Made by a program: the position numbers and the translations under genes. The notes beneath the pieces were generated by a model. It was not told the origin of the DNA and did no database searches. It saw only the letters and a program-made list of their open reading frames with translations. Shown here piece after piece: positions 1-9,247 of a stretch of 64,000 bases of DNA. The number at the start of each line of letters is the position of its first letter. The first letter of the stretch is position 1. Origin of the DNA: Acinetobacter sp. XH1741 (GTDB lineage: Bacteria > Pseudomonadota > Gammaproteobacteria > Pseudomonadales > Moraxellaceae); contig NZ_CP157428.1 of assembly GCF_041021895.1 (NCBI RefSeq), forward strand, positions 1,364,001-1,428,000, in the 5' to 3' direction.

Positions 1-248
1 TACAAATGCTTGAGCAGCTAAATTTGGTAAATAACTTGAAAAACTATCCGGGTCTACAGCTTCATCTGTTTGCTGAGCAAGATAATGTTGTTCCTTGCAA
101 GATTATGGAAAATTTTAAGGATATCGCGACAGGAAACATGACATATAAGCTATTAAAAGATGCTACACATGCTTTTCCCTACTTACAGGTAGAAAGAACA
201 ATTGAAGAAATCTGCCAATTTTTAACAATTCATCAGCAAAGTTCATAA
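1..248 (+). CDS. alpha/beta hydrolase, C-terminal part (BioH-like carboxylesterase)
   Basis: The reading frame is open from the left edge, so only about the last 80 residues are present. They look like the end of an alpha/beta-hydrolase fold: an acid-loop segment (AEQDNVVPCKI) followed by a histidine segment (DATHAFPYL), the expected order of catalytic Asp and His. The loop resembles the DGLVP segment of BioH. The gene ends 90 bp before bioA and reads into the bio operon. BioC, encoded downstream, methylates malonyl-ACP, and the pathway then needs an esterase to remove the methyl group from pimeloyl-ACP. A BioH-equivalent role is therefore likely, but it is inferred from position and two motifs only. 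Another hydrolase of the same fold remains possible. Confidence 0.6.
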   Translation, partial: QMLEQLNLVNNLKNYPGLQLHLFAEQDNVVPCKIMENFKDIATGNMTYKLLKDATHAFPYLQVERTIEEICQFLTIHQQSS

Positions 249-288
249 GCTTTGGTTGATCTCGCAATTTTCTTTCATTCCTAACAGG

Positions 289-304
289 TTTAACATGTGT
301 TAAA
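289..304. promoter_or_regulatory. 16-bp palindrome upstream of bioA
   Basis: The arms TTTAACA and TGTTAAA are separated by TG in the short gap between the hydrolase gene and bioA. A second, wider inverted repeat (CTTTCATT at 272-279, AATGAAAG at 303-310) overlaps it. The site could be an operator for biotin control. It does not match the BirA or BioR sites I know well enough to name the regulator. Confidence 0.35.
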
Positions 305-338
305 TGAAAGATTTGATTGCTGTAAAAGGGTATAGAGG

Positions 339-1619
339 ATGACCGATAATTTTGATTTGGAACATATTTGGCATCCATATACTTCAATGACCCAACCTTT
401 ACCAACATTTAAAGTTAAGCGTGCTTATGGTGCCACCATTGAACTCGATGATGGCAGAACTTTAATTGATGGCATGTCATCTTGGTGGTGTGCAATCCAC
501 GGTTATAACCATCCTGAACTCAACCAAGCCGTGACAGATCAATTACCAAACATGTCTCATATCATGTTTGGTGGGTTCACTCATGATCCTGCTATTGAGC
601 TTGGAAAAATTCTTTTAAAAATTACACCGCCAAGCCTCGATAAAATTTTCTATGCTGATTCAGGTTCGGTTGCTGTTGAGGTTGCTCTGAAAATGGCTGT
701 GCAGTTCTGGACAGCACAAGGCCAACCACAAAAAACAAATTTTATTACAACACGTTCTGGTTATCACGGTGATACATGGAATGCGATGTCTGTCTGTGAT
801 CCAGTAACCGGCATGCATCAGATTTTTGGTACAAGTTTACCCAACCGTTTTTTTGTGGCGGCACCAAAAACCAAATTCCATCAAGAATGGAATCCAGAAG
901 ATATTGCCGAGCTAGAACAAGCTATTCAGCAACACCATGAACACCTTGCGGCACTGATTATTGAGCCAATTGTACAAGGTGCAGGGGGGATGCGGTTTTA
1001 TCATCCTGAATATTTACGCAAGGCCAAGGCACTTTGTGAACAATATAATCTGTTATTAATTTTCGATGAAATTGCTACAGGTTTTGGCCGTACAGGAAAG
1101 CTTTTTGCTTGGGAACATGCTCAAGTTGAACCTGACATTATGTGTATAGGCAAAGGTTTAACAGGTGGTTATATGACTTTATCTGCAACCTTAACGACAA
1201 AGCATGTAGCAGAAACCATCAGTCGTGGCGAAGCTGGCGTCTTTATGCATGGCCCAACCTTTATGGCCAATCCTCTTGCTTGCGCGGTTGCTTTAAAAAG
1301 TACCAAGTTATTAATTGAACAAGATTGGCAAGCTAATATTAAGCGAATTGAGCAACAGCTGAGTCAATATTTAACTCCACTCAATCAGCTTGATTATGTT
1401 GCGGATGTGCGAGTGCTCGGTGCAATTGGTGTAGTAGAACTCACTTTTAATGTCGATATGAAGACCTTACAGCAACAATTTGTAGAGCGCGGAATCTGGA
1501 TTCGTCCTTTTGGCAAACTGGTGTATGTGATGCCTCCTTATGTCATTACTCATCAAGAGTTAAACGATTTGCTTGAACAATTGGTTGAGGTTGTTAAAAC
1601 GATGCAGGGAGCGCGTTAA
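339..1619 (+). CDS. bioA: adenosylmethionine-8-amino-7-oxononanoate aminotransferase BioA
   Basis: PLP-dependent class III aminotransferase that converts KAPA to 7,8-diaminopelargonate using S-adenosylmethionine as amino donor, in the cytoplasm. At 426 residues it matches the family (E. coli about 429). Visible features are the N-terminal IWHPYTSM segment, [11 protein letters not shown] with the cofactor-contacting Asp, and the Schiff-base lysine in GKGLTGGY at about residue 272. A purine-rich AAAAGGG lies 8 nt before the ATG. It is the first complete gene of the bioAFCD operon, and bioF follows with no gap. Confidence 0.97.
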   Translation: MTDNFDLEHIWHPYTSMTQPLPTFKVKRAYGATIELDDGRTLIDGMSSWWCAIHGYNHPELNQAVTDQLPNMSHIMFGGFTHDPAIELGKILLKITPPSLDKIFYADSGSVAVEVALKMAVQFWTAQGQPQKTNFITTRSGYHGDTWNAMSVCDPVTGMHQIFGTSLPNRFFVAAPKTKFHQEWNPEDIAELEQAIQQHHEHLAALIIEPIVQGAGGMRFYHPEYLRKAKALCEQYNLLLIFDEIATGFGRTGKLFAWEHAQVEPDIMCIGKGLTGGYMTLSATLTTKHVAETISRGEAGVFMHGPTFMANPLACAVALKSTKLLIEQDWQANIKRIEQQLSQYLTPLNQLDYVADVRVLGAIGVVELTFNVDMKTLQQQFVERGIWIRPFGKLVYVMPPYVITHQELNDLLEQLVEVVKTMQGAR

Positions 1620-1620
1620 G

Positions 1621-2778
1621 ATGTCATTGCTTGATCATTTTGCTTCCGAGTTAGATGAGTTAAAACAACAAGGTAACTTCAGACAATTTACCCAAAATGT
1701 GCAGCATGGCCGTTTTATTACGATTCAAAATAAAACGATGCTCAACTTAGCTTCAAATGATTATCTTGGATTAGCTGCTGATATAAGCCTTCGTCAAGAA
1801 TTTTTAGATAGCTTTCCATTAGAACGGAGCTATTTTAGTTCTTCATCATCACGTTTATTAACGGGTAACTTTGAAGAATATGAACAGTTGGAAAATAGCC
1901 TAAGCTTAGCATTTGGTGGTCGGTCGGCTTTACTATTTAATAGTGGCTATCACATGAATATTGGTATTCTGCCTGCACTCGCTGATGGAAAAACTTTAAT
2001 TTTGGCAGATAAATTGGTTCATGCCAGCATGATTGACGGGATCCGTTTATCTGGTGCGCAGTATGTGCGTTATCGACATAATGATTTACAGCATTTAGAG
2101 CAACTTCTACAAAAGTATCATGATGATGACAAGATTGAACGAATCATTGTGGTGACAGAAAGTATTTTTAGTATGGACGGTGATGAAACGGATTTAACAG
2201 CATTAGTTCAGCTTAAAAAACGTTTTGCTAAAACCATGCTGTATGTCGATGAAGCACATTCAATAGGGGTGCGTGGTCAACAAGGTTTGGGGTGTGCTGA
2301 ACAATATAATGTGATTCAGGAAATTGATTTTCTAGTGGGTACATTAGGTAAAGCATTAGCAGCAGTCGGTGGTTACATTATTTGCCACCCTATTATTAAA
2401 GATTATCTCATTAATAAAATGCGCCCACTTATTTTTAGTACGGCTCAACCGCCGATTGTTATGGCATGGGCAAACTTTGTTTTTCAAAAAGTGTTACAGG
2501 CCCAAACTCAGCGTGAACACTTAAAAAAAATTAGCCAATATCTTCAAAACGCCGTGGTAGAAAAAGGTTATATCAGTCCATCGACCAGCCATATCATTCC
2601 AATTATTGTAGGGGACAGTCAGGCTGCAATCGAAAAAGCAAAACAGGTTCAAGAAAATGGTTTTTATGCCATGCCTGTTCGACCACCTACAGTTCCTCAA
2701 AATAGTTCACGTTTACGTATTTCTTTAACTTCAATGGTTGAGCAACAAGAACTTGAAGCACTGGTGAGTTTCCTGTGA
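1621..2778 (+). CDS. bioF: 8-amino-7-oxononanoate synthase BioF
   Basis: PLP enzyme condensing pimeloyl-ACP (or -CoA) with L-alanine to KAPA, the first step of biotin ring assembly. The lysine that binds PLP is at about residue 244 in [12 protein letters not shown], and SNDYLGLA near the N-terminus and YVDEAHSIG in the middle are typical. I start it at 1621, two bases after the bioA stop codon, with AGGGAG just upstream. An in-frame ATG at 1573 lies inside bioA and would add 16 residues with no family match. The 385-residue product is of normal size. Confidence 0.96.
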   Translation: MSLLDHFASELDELKQQGNFRQFTQNVQHGRFITIQNKTMLNLASNDYLGLAADISLRQEFLDSFPLERSYFSSSSSRLLTGNFEEYEQLENSLSLAFGGRSALLFNSGYHMNIGILPALADGKTLILADKLVHASMIDGIRLSGAQYVRYRHNDLQHLEQLLQKYHDDDKIERIIVVTESIFSMDGDETDLTALVQLKKRFAKTMLYVDEAHSIGVRGQQGLGCAEQYNVIQEIDFLVGTLGKALAAVGGYIICHPIIKDYLINKMRPLIFSTAQPPIVMAWANFVFQKVLQAQTQREHLKKISQYLQNAVVEKGYISPSTSHIIPIIVGDSQAAIEKAKQVQENGFYAMPVRPPTVPQNSSRLRISLTSMVEQQELEALVSFL

Positions 2779-3524
2779 GTGTGAATAAAAACTTAGTTGC
2801 TGAGCGGTTTGCTAAAGCAGGACAAAGTTATTCAGAGCATGCGATTGTTCAAAAACAAATTTGCCAAAATTTAATGGGCTTATTGGAACAATTTTGCCCA
2901 AGCACGATGTCACGTGTTTTTGAAATTGGCTGTGGTTCGGGCAATTTAACGCGTTTGCTTGTTGAATCTTTTCAAATTGAAGATTTAATTTTGAATGATC
3001 TGTATGCACAGGTGCAGCAGCACTTTAACCATCAAAAACATTTGAAATGGTTAATTGGAGATGTTGAAACGTTAGAGCTTCCTCAGCAACTCGATATGAT
3101 TATTTCAGGTTCTGCTTTGCAATGGATGCAAGATTTACCACGTTTGCTTAAGCGTTGTAATGAGGCTTTAAATGACAGTGGCTGGTTATGCTTTTCAACA
3201 TTTGGAGCTAAGAACTTAATTGAAATTAAAGAACTAACCGGACAAGGTTTAAGTTACTGGTCTCTGGAAAATTGGAACAGTGCCTTAACTCAGGCTGGGT
3301 TTGAAGTTTTACATTTGTCCGAGTCAGAAGCTCAGCTCTATTTTGATTCGCCTAAAGCTGTATTACATCATTTGAAAGCAACAGGTGTAACAGCAACGGC
3401 GCAGCATCGTTGGACGAAGCAAACTTTACAGCAGTTTTATCAAGATTATGATCGGTTTAAGCAGGCCGAGGGATATTCCCTAACCTACCATCCGATTTAT
3501 TGTATTGCCCGGAGAATGAAGTAA
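2775..3524 (+). CDS. bioC: malonyl-ACP O-methyltransferase BioC
   Basis: SAM-dependent methyltransferase that caps the free carboxyl of malonyl-ACP so that the fatty-acid synthase can build a pimeloyl chain. Motif I is clear as [13 protein letters not shown] near residue 55, followed by the ISGSALQWM segment typical of BioC. Length (249) equals the E. coli type. The GTG start overlaps the bioF stop (GTGA), indicating translational coupling within the operon. Confidence 0.93.
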   Translation: MSVNKNLVAERFAKAGQSYSEHAIVQKQICQNLMGLLEQFCPSTMSRVFEIGCGSGNLTRLLVESFQIEDLILNDLYAQVQQHFNHQKHLKWLIGDVETLELPQQLDMIISGSALQWMQDLPRLLKRCNEALNDSGWLCFSTFGAKNLIEIKELTGQGLSYWSLENWNSALTQAGFEVLHLSESEAQLYFDSPKAVLHHLKATGVTATAQHRWTKQTLQQFYQDYDRFKQAEGYSLTYHPIYCIARRMK

Positions 3525-4169
3525 ATGAGTGGTCAGATCTATTTTGTGAGTGGGATTGATACCGAAATTGGTAAAACCTATGCGACAGGTTTTTTAGCAA
3601 AATTATGGATTGAACAGGGTAAAAAAGTCATTACCCAAAAACTCATTCAAACAGGCAATACTGATATTTCTGAAGATATCGAGAAACATCGTGAAATTAT
3701 GGGGCAGGGCTGGTTTCAAGAAGATCATGACAAGCTGACTATGCCTGAAATATTCAGTTATCCAGCTTCGCCTCATTTGGCAACACGTCTTGATAACCGA
3801 GAAATCGACTTTCAAAAAATTGAAAATGCGACTCAAACATTGGCTGAGCATTTTGAAATTGTATTGCTAGAAGGTGCAGGGGGCTTAATGGTGCCATTAA
3901 CCACTAGTTTACTCACTATTGATTATATTGCTCAGCATCAGTTTCCTGTAATTTTGGTTACATCGGGACGCTTGGGAAGTATTAACCATACTTTGCTTAG
4001 TCTTGAGGCACTTAAGTCACGCGGTCTGAAATTAAAAGCTTTGGTTTATAACCTAAAAGATGAATCAAAAGATCCATTAATTTCTAAAGATACTTCAAAC
4101 TACTTGAAAGATTATTTAGCTACTCATTTTCCTGAGGCTGAGTGGATTGAATTAGCAAAAATGAATTAA
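3525..4169 (+). CDS. bioD: dethiobiotin synthetase BioD
   Basis: ATP-dependent carboxylase closing the ureido ring of dethiobiotin from diaminopelargonate and CO2. The N-terminal P-loop reads [13 protein letters not shown], and [12 protein letters not shown], the second substrate and phosphate loop, lies near residue 115. The ATG follows the bioC stop directly. It is the last gene of the operon, before a strong terminator. The family normally has G-T-D-T in the P-loop; here it is G-I-D-T, a mild change. Confidence 0.95.
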   Translation: MSGQIYFVSGIDTEIGKTYATGFLAKLWIEQGKKVITQKLIQTGNTDISEDIEKHREIMGQGWFQEDHDKLTMPEIFSYPASPHLATRLDNREIDFQKIENATQTLAEHFEIVLLEGAGGLMVPLTTSLLTIDYIAQHQFPVILVTSGRLGSINHTLLSLEALKSRGLKLKALVYNLKDESKDPLISKDTSNYLKDYLATHFPEAEWIELAKMN

Positions 4170-4190
4170 TTGAAAATAGGCTGTAAAAAA

Positions 4191-4217
4191 ACCGCTCTAA
4201 TGTGAGCGGTTTTTTTA
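4191..4217. terminator. intrinsic terminator between bioD and rluB
   Basis: Stem ACCGCTC/GAGCGGT with a six-base loop, T-run on the plus side and A-run on the other, so it can serve both converging genes. Confidence 0.9.
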
Positions 4218-4231
4218 TCTAAAAGCTTTGT

Positions 4232-5155
4232 TTAGAACTTTTTAAATCCACGGTTAAAACCAGTCGATTTGCGCTGATTACCTGAGTTAGCTGGTGCTTC
4301 TTTTTCATCATCACGGCGCTGTTGACGTAAGTAACCACCACGACGTGCAGCCATTGGTTTTTCAGTCATACGATCAGTACGACGTTTTGCCATACCAAAT
4401 AAACCTGTACCCTGACGTGGCTTTAACTCAACAGATTTTGCCAAGTTGTCGATGTCAGATTTGTCGAGTTCCATCCAACGACCAGTACGTAATTCACGTG
4501 GTAAAATCACGGTACCGTAGCGAGTACGTAACAAGCGGCTTACTTTAAGACCTTGTGATTCAAAAATACGGCGTACCTCACGGTTACGGCCTTCTTTTAC
4601 TACCACTTGGTACCAACGGTTAATACCTTCGCCACCAATTTCAGAGAAAGACTCGAATTTAGCTGGGCCATCTTCAAGCTCTACACCGTTTACCATGTTT
4701 TGACGTAGTTTCGGAGTGACTTCACCCATAACTCGAACAGCGTATTCACGTTCAATTTCATTAGATGGATGCATTAAGCGGTTTGCAAGTTCACCATCAT
4801 TTGTAAACAGTAATAGACCTGTACTGTTAATATCTAAACGACCTACCATTACCCAGCGGTCATTTGCAATTTGTGGCAAATGATCAAATACAGTTGGGCG
4901 TTTTTCAGGGTCATTACGTGAACAGATTTCACCCTCAGGTTTATAATAAATCAGTACACGACGACGAATTTCGTCCTCGATTTGAAACTGAACTTTACGG
5001 CCATCAATGCGTAATTCATCGCCTGGTTCAATGCGCTCGCCAACTTGGGCAACGCTGCCGTTTACACTCACGCGTCCTGCGGCAATAACCTCTTCCATAT
5101 AGCGACGGGAACCTAATCCGATTCGCGCTAATACTTTTTGCAATTTTTCACTCAT
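4232..5155 (-). CDS. rluB: 23S rRNA pseudouridine synthase RluB
   Basis: Isomerises a uridine (2605 in E. coli numbering) of 23S rRNA. An N-terminal S4 RNA-binding domain (about residues 3-50, with LGSRRYMEE and GRVSVNG) is followed by the RsuA/RluB-type catalytic domain with Asp in GRLDINSTGLLLFTNDG. The last 60 residues are a basic, low-complexity tail rich in Arg, Lys, Gly and Gln, as in other RluB proteins. It follows scpB in the same direction with a 41-bp gap. The scpA-scpB-rluB order is widely conserved. Confidence 0.93.
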   Translation of the reverse strand: MSEKLQKVLARIGLGSRRYMEEVIAAGRVSVNGSVAQVGERIEPGDELRIDGRKVQFQIEDEIRRRVLIYYKPEGEICSRNDPEKRPTVFDHLPQIANDRWVMVGRLDINSTGLLLFTNDGELANRLMHPSNEIEREYAVRVMGEVTPKLRQNMVNGVELEDGPAKFESFSEIGGEGINRWYQVVVKEGRNREVRRIFESQGLKVSRLLRTRYGTVILPRELRTGRWMELDKSDIDNLAKSVELKPRQGTGLFGMAKRRTDRMTEKPMAARRGGYLRQQRRDDEKEAPANSGNQRKSTGFNRGFKKF

Positions 5156-5196
5156 GACAGCACAACCTTAGACATAATGATCAACAGTCCACCTCT

Positions 5197-5790
5197 TTAT
5201 GATTTCGGTGCATTCGCATCGAGAGCCATAAATGCTTCCTTGGCGTTCTGTAGGGGAGGCAATTGGCCTAAAGAGGCTAGACCAAAAGCATTCAGAAATT
5301 GAGGCGTTGTAATTAGCAACGCAGGTCTTCCGGGTAAATCTCTAAAACCGGCTTCTTTAATCCAGTTCCAGTCAAATAGCGTTCTGAGAATCTGACTATT
5401 ATTAGATACACCACGAATTTGTTCAATATCAGCACGTGTGACCGGTTGATGATACGCAATGACAGCCAACGTTTCTAGTAATGATGGCGACAGTTTTGTT
5501 GGTCGCTCTGGCCAAATTTGCGCAATAATATTGCGATATTTGGATCTTACCTGAAAACGAAAGCCCTGTGCAGTTTCAATCAACTCAATGGAGCGGCCAT
5601 GTTGCAATAAAGCAAGCTGTTGTAAAAGCTGACGAAGCTGTTGTTTGTTATATTGATTATTAAATGCTTCTTTTAAACGGGCAATTGAAACAGGTGCTTC
5701 ACTGGCAAAAATAATCGCTTCTAGTTGCAATAAAACTTCATGATGAATGTCAGCTAATGACAAATCGGTATTATTTTGTTCGAAACTCAT
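5197..5790 (-). CDS. scpB: segregation and condensation protein ScpB
   Basis: Kleisin-associated subunit of the SMC-ScpAB chromosome condensin, with tandem winged-helix domains. The family signature is visible in LSPSLLETLAVIAYHQPVTR and IRGVSNNSQILRTL, in the second winged helix (about residues 100-150). The ATG overlaps the scpA stop by 4 bp. Gamma-proteobacteria often use MukBEF instead; this organism has kept the ScpAB type. No smc gene is in the window. Confidence 0.93.
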   Translation of the reverse strand: MSFEQNNTDLSLADIHHEVLLQLEAIIFASEAPVSIARLKEAFNNQYNKQQLRQLLQQLALLQHGRSIELIETAQGFRFQVRSKYRNIIAQIWPERPTKLSPSLLETLAVIAYHQPVTRADIEQIRGVSNNSQILRTLFDWNWIKEAGFRDLPGRPALLITTPQFLNAFGLASLGQLPPLQNAKEAFMALDANAPKS

Positions 5791-6578
5791 GCCGCAGATC
5801 CTTGAATAGCTAACGGAGCTTCAACACCTGTGGCAATAATTTTAATCTTTTGTTGTCGGGTTAACTCTAATACAGCCATAAAAGTTACAACCATGCCCAT
5901 ACGGCCTTGTTGCGGATTCAGTAATTCTTTGAAACTTAACACGTCGCCTGACTCTAATTTCTCTTCAATATAAGCAATACGTTCTTCTAATAATACAGGC
6001 TCTTGTGCAATTGTATGTGTTACAGGTTCAGGGCGGTTAAATACGCAGAACAAGGCGTCATGTAACGCCGAAACATCATAACCTTCATAAACAGGTGCGA
6101 TATGGCCTAAGCTTACATTGGCACTAAATGTATCACGATCAAGAACCGGCATTTGACCTAAACGTTCAGCTGCTTGCTTGATGCGTAAATAAGTCTCAAG
6201 TCGATCAATCAGGTCTTGTTTAGGATCTTTTTCAATACTAATAACAGTCGGTTTAGGTAAGAGTAACCTAGATTTCAAATCAGCCAATAAAGCAGCCATG
6301 ACCATGTAGTCAGCAGTCAGCTCAATATTTAAAGACTTCATGCTATCCATGTAAGCTAAATATTGAGTCGCAATAGGGGCAATGTCGAGTTGAACTAAAT
6401 CAAAACCGTTTTTCTGAATCAGATAAATTAAAAAGTCGAGTGGTCCTTCAAACTGTTCGAGCAAAATCTCAAATGCAGCAGGAGGAATGTACAGATCTTC
6501 AGGAATCGTGTCGTGCCACTCATCTAAAACACGGATGTGTGGAACGTCTTCCATGGATTGATGAAGTGATTGATTCAT
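5787..6578 (-). CDS. scpA: segregation and condensation protein ScpA
   Basis: Kleisin that bridges the SMC heads. Visible family features are FEGPLDFLIYLIQKNGFDL (near residue 45), ADYMVMAALLADLKSRLLLP (near 90) and a C-terminal winged helix (LSFKELLN, VTFMAVLELTRQQKI). Length 263 is normal. It heads the scpA-scpB-rluB unit. The 230 bp upstream, up to yciO, are AT-rich with long A and T runs and show no other gene. Confidence 0.93.
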   Translation of the reverse strand: MNQSLHQSMEDVPHIRVLDEWHDTIPEDLYIPPAAFEILLEQFEGPLDFLIYLIQKNGFDLVQLDIAPIATQYLAYMDSMKSLNIELTADYMVMAALLADLKSRLLLPKPTVISIEKDPKQDLIDRLETYLRIKQAAERLGQMPVLDRDTFSANVSLGHIAPVYEGYDVSALHDALFCVFNRPEPVTHTIAQEPVLLEERIAYIEEKLESGDVLSFKELLNPQQGRMGMVVTFMAVLELTRQQKIKIIATGVEAPLAIQGSAA

Positions 6579-6808
6579 TACGATTATAAGCCACGCGAAT
6601 TTTCAAAAGCATGAGACTTGTTTTTCAAGTCAATAAGAGCTGTATTAGAAGAACAGCAGATAGTGAAAAACATTCTAAAGGAATTAAGACTTTTAATAAA
6701 TTACTTAACGACTAAAGTGTAAAAAAAATCCAAACTAAATAAAGAGTATTTTTTTTCTTGATAATGCTTTTTTTTAAACTGTTGGTAAAAAAATTGAAAA
6801 GTAAGTGC

Positions 6809-7426
6809 CTATTCAAAAGCACTTACATCTCCTGCACCATGACGGATCACTTCAGGATGCTCACCCGATAAATCAACAATACTAGTTGTTGTTAACGTAC
6901 CGAAACCACCATCAATAAAGACATCAATACGTTTTGCTAGTTGATTTTCAATATCGTAAGGATCATCAAGTGGATCTTCTTGACCTGGTAAAATCAATGT
7001 ACTTGTCAGTAAAGGTTCACCAAGTTCTTTTAATAAAGCCTGACAAATTGGGTTGCTTGGAATACGTAAACCAATTGTTTTCTTTTTAGGGTGCATTAAC
7101 CTACGTGGAACTTCGCTCGTTGCAGGTAAAATGAAAGTAGTGATAGCAGGCGTATTTGCTTTTAATAAACGGTAAGTCGCATTATCAACTTTTGCATAAG
7201 TGGCGATATCTGATAAATCGCAGCACATAATCGCATATTGATGTTTAGGACCTAAATCACGAATTTGGGCAATACGTTCCATCGCATTTTTATTACCAAT
7301 TTGGCATCCGATTGCATAGGCAGCATCGGTCGGATAGACCACAACATCACCGGCACGAATACGCTCAACCGCTTGGTCAATGAGGCGTTGCTGTGGATTT
7401 TCAGGATGTACATGTAAATGCAGCAT
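6809..7426 (-). CDS. yciO: YciO, Sua5/YciO/YrdC family protein
   Basis: Member of the threonylcarbamoyl-AMP synthase superfamily, about 206 residues like E. coli YciO and without the Sua5 C-terminal domain. The substrate-binding N-terminal segment VVYPTDAAYAIGC and later KKTIGLRIPSNPICQALL and LLTSTLILPG match YciO closely. The physiological role of YciO is less certain than that of TsaC, which makes t6A on tRNA. It lies upstream of scpA in the same direction, the neighbourhood seen in other gamma-proteobacteria. Confidence 0.88.
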   Translation of the reverse strand: MLHLHVHPENPQQRLIDQAVERIRAGDVVVYPTDAAYAIGCQIGNKNAMERIAQIRDLGPKHQYAIMCCDLSDIATYAKVDNATYRLLKANTPAITTFILPATSEVPRRLMHPKKKTIGLRIPSNPICQALLKELGEPLLTSTLILPGQEDPLDDPYDIENQLAKRIDVFIDGGFGTLTTTSIVDLSGEHPEVIRHGAGDVSAFE

Positions 7427-7515
7427 ATTTTAGAGACTCCAACGCGCCAATATTAAAAATAGTATTAGACTTTTCAAACTCTTGAAGCAAGTAAATTGCG
7501 TAGTTTTTTTGTCAT

Positions 7516-8178
7516 TTAATCAAGGAGTTCACGTTTAAATTCATTTAATTGTAATGCTGTACCTGATCGAGTACATTGGCAAATACATTCAATGAATCGC
7601 GCCGCATCAACAGGTAATTTAGCTTCACCAGAAAAGTAGCGTTGTACTTGGGCATAAACATTATCTTTAAATTTTTTGCCGTCTCCACCGTCACCTGTAA
7701 GGTTATCTAGCGAGACTCTAAACTTTCTGCCAAAAGACTGGGAAAATAACCATTCAATAGCCTGAGGCTTGATTTCTACTTGTTCAAATAAATCTTGCTG
7801 TTCTTTAGTTCGACCATCTGGTGCGTACCAATACCCTAAATCAGGCAACAGGCGACGTTTTGCGCCTGCAATTGTCCAATGGCTAATTTCATGCAGGGCA
7901 CTATTGAAAAAACCATGGGCAAATTGAATTTTAGCTGGCTCATGTTCGTTTGCTGGGAAATATTCTGGTTCAAATTCTCCACGAACTAATGTCACATTAT
8001 GGTGGGAAAACCAGTGATTAAAGTGTAAAATAAGCCAATCAACTTGCTCAGACTCTAATTTTGAGCTTGGCCATGGTGAGAGTTGCACCATGTCAGGTAA
8101 AAAAGTGTTCTGGTGAGTTGAATGGGTGCAAACGAGTAATGAAGTGTTAACTTCAGGTTGCGGCTGCAACAGGTGCAT
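7516..8178 (-). CDS. epmC: elongation factor P hydroxylase EpmC (YfcM)
   Basis: YfcM-family protein that hydroxylates the beta-lysylated lysine of EF-P. The family core is plain: EFEPEYFPA, AKIQFAHGFFNSALHEISHW with a metal-type H-E-x-x-H, and GYWYAPDGR. At 220 residues it is slightly longer than E. coli YfcM because of the N-terminal stretch. It is divergent from yceD, with a 96-bp gap that carries the yceD promoter. The epmA, epmB and efp genes are not in this window. Confidence 0.88.
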   Translation of the reverse strand: MHLLQPQPEVNTSLLVCTHSTHQNTFLPDMVQLSPWPSSKLESEQVDWLILHFNHWFSHHNVTLVRGEFEPEYFPANEHEPAKIQFAHGFFNSALHEISHWTIAGAKRRLLPDLGYWYAPDGRTKEQQDLFEQVEIKPQAIEWLFSQSFGRKFRVSLDNLTGDGGDGKKFKDNVYAQVQRYFSGEAKLPVDAARFIECICQCTRSGTALQLNEFKRELLD

Positions 8179-8232
8179 TGCTTAATTTACCCCGAGTTCT
8201 GTCTAAAGAAGTACAAAATTGTATCTTAATCT

Positions 8233-8261
8233 TTGACAGAGTACCGATGAATTTGTAGAAT
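8233..8261 (+). promoter_or_regulatory. sigma-70 promoter of yceD-rpmF
   Basis: A consensus -35 TTGACA and a -10 TAGAAT are 17 bp apart. The predicted transcription start, about 7 nt past the -10, lies only 6-8 nt before the yceD ATG. Confidence 0.8.
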
Positions 8262-8274
8262 TGCCGCCTTAATT

Positions 8275-8835
8275 ATGTCAGCAAATACCTTTCCGGCACA
8301 GATTGAGCCGTTTAAATGGGCTGAGCAAGGCTTTACATGGTCAGGTCAACTGCCATTGTCTCGTCTTACTCGTATTGCTCGTGAAGCTGTTGGATCAATT
8401 GATAACCAATTGATCAACATAGACTGTAAGCTATCAATGGATGCCTATCATCGCATTGTGTGGTTAGATGGTCATATGGAAACAAAAGTTCCGATGGAGT
8501 GCCAACGTTGTTTGGAATCTGTTGAAATGCCAATTGTTTCTGACTTTCATATTGCACTTGTAGATGATGAGTCACTGATAGAGCGCTTGGATGAGGATGC
8601 TGATTTCATCGTTTTAGGTGAAAGTGAGTCTTCGACAAAAGGTGATTTTGATACACCCGCTTCGATTAACTTACTCGCATTACTAGAAGATGAACTGTTA
8701 TTGTTGATGCCTTTATCTCCCAAGCATGATGCTTGTGAACATAAACATCAACCTACCATTCAGAACGTTGTCGAAGAGAAACGGGATAATCCGTTTGATG
8801 TTTTGGCAGGTTTGAAGGGTAAACTTAACTCATAA
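8275..8835 (+). CDS. yceD: YceD, DUF177 family, 23S rRNA accumulation protein
   Basis: DUF177 protein linked to 23S rRNA accumulation and encoded next to ribosomal protein L32 in most bacteria. The family core M-E-C-Q-R-C-L (about residue 78) and the acidic INLLALLEDELLLLMP segment are clear, and the C-terminus ends NPFDVLAGLKGKL as in homologues. No Shine-Dalgarno sequence precedes the ATG. The strong promoter just upstream would give an almost leaderless mRNA. It is co-oriented with rpmF. Confidence 0.9.
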   Translation: MSANTFPAQIEPFKWAEQGFTWSGQLPLSRLTRIAREAVGSIDNQLINIDCKLSMDAYHRIVWLDGHMETKVPMECQRCLESVEMPIVSDFHIALVDDESLIERLDEDADFIVLGESESSTKGDFDTPASINLLALLEDELLLLMPLSPKHDACEHKHQPTIQNVVEEKRDNPFDVLAGLKGKLNS

Positions 8836-8909
8836 TTTGTGTTATGATTATGGGATAAGACAACTGAATTTGTTCTGATCCATTTTTTCGATCTTTGTAA
8901 GGAGCCATC

Positions 8910-9095
8910 ATGGCCGTTCAGCAAAACCGTAAAAGTCGCTCTCGCCGTGACATGCGCCGTTCACATGACGCTTTAACCGAGAATGCATTAACAGTAGACC
9001 AAGCAACTGGTGAAACTCATCGTCGTCACCACGTGACTAAAGACGGTTTCTACCGTGGTCGTCAATTATTCGCTAAAGCAGCTGATGCTGAATAA
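8910..9095 (+). CDS. rpmF: 50S ribosomal protein L32
   Basis: Small basic protein of the large subunit, 61 residues. It begins [20 protein letters not shown] and ends with a GFYRGRQL segment typical of L32. It has no cysteines, so it is the zinc-independent form. A good AAGGAG precedes the ATG. A terminator follows, separating it from fabD. Confidence 0.97.
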
Positions 9096-9139
9096 TTGCA
9101 TGATATGCATTAAGCGTGATGCTTAAGTATAGAAAAAAT

Positions 9140-9162
9140 GGGAGCGAAAGCTCCCTTTTTTT
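9140..9162 (+). terminator. intrinsic terminator after rpmF
   Basis: Stem GGGAGC/GCTCCC with a GAAA tetraloop and a run of seven T. Confidence 0.9.
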
Positions 9163-9247
9163 GTTGTTTTTCGCAATTATAAATATACAAATTAAATGTT
9201 AAATTTCCGGTCCAGAGAAATGAGTGAAAACCCAAAAAGGATTTCTT

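Noticed and set aside
1573..1620. Upstream ATG extending BioF by 16 residues
   Set aside because: It lies inside bioA, the added residues have no BioF match, and AGGGAG precedes the ATG at 1621.
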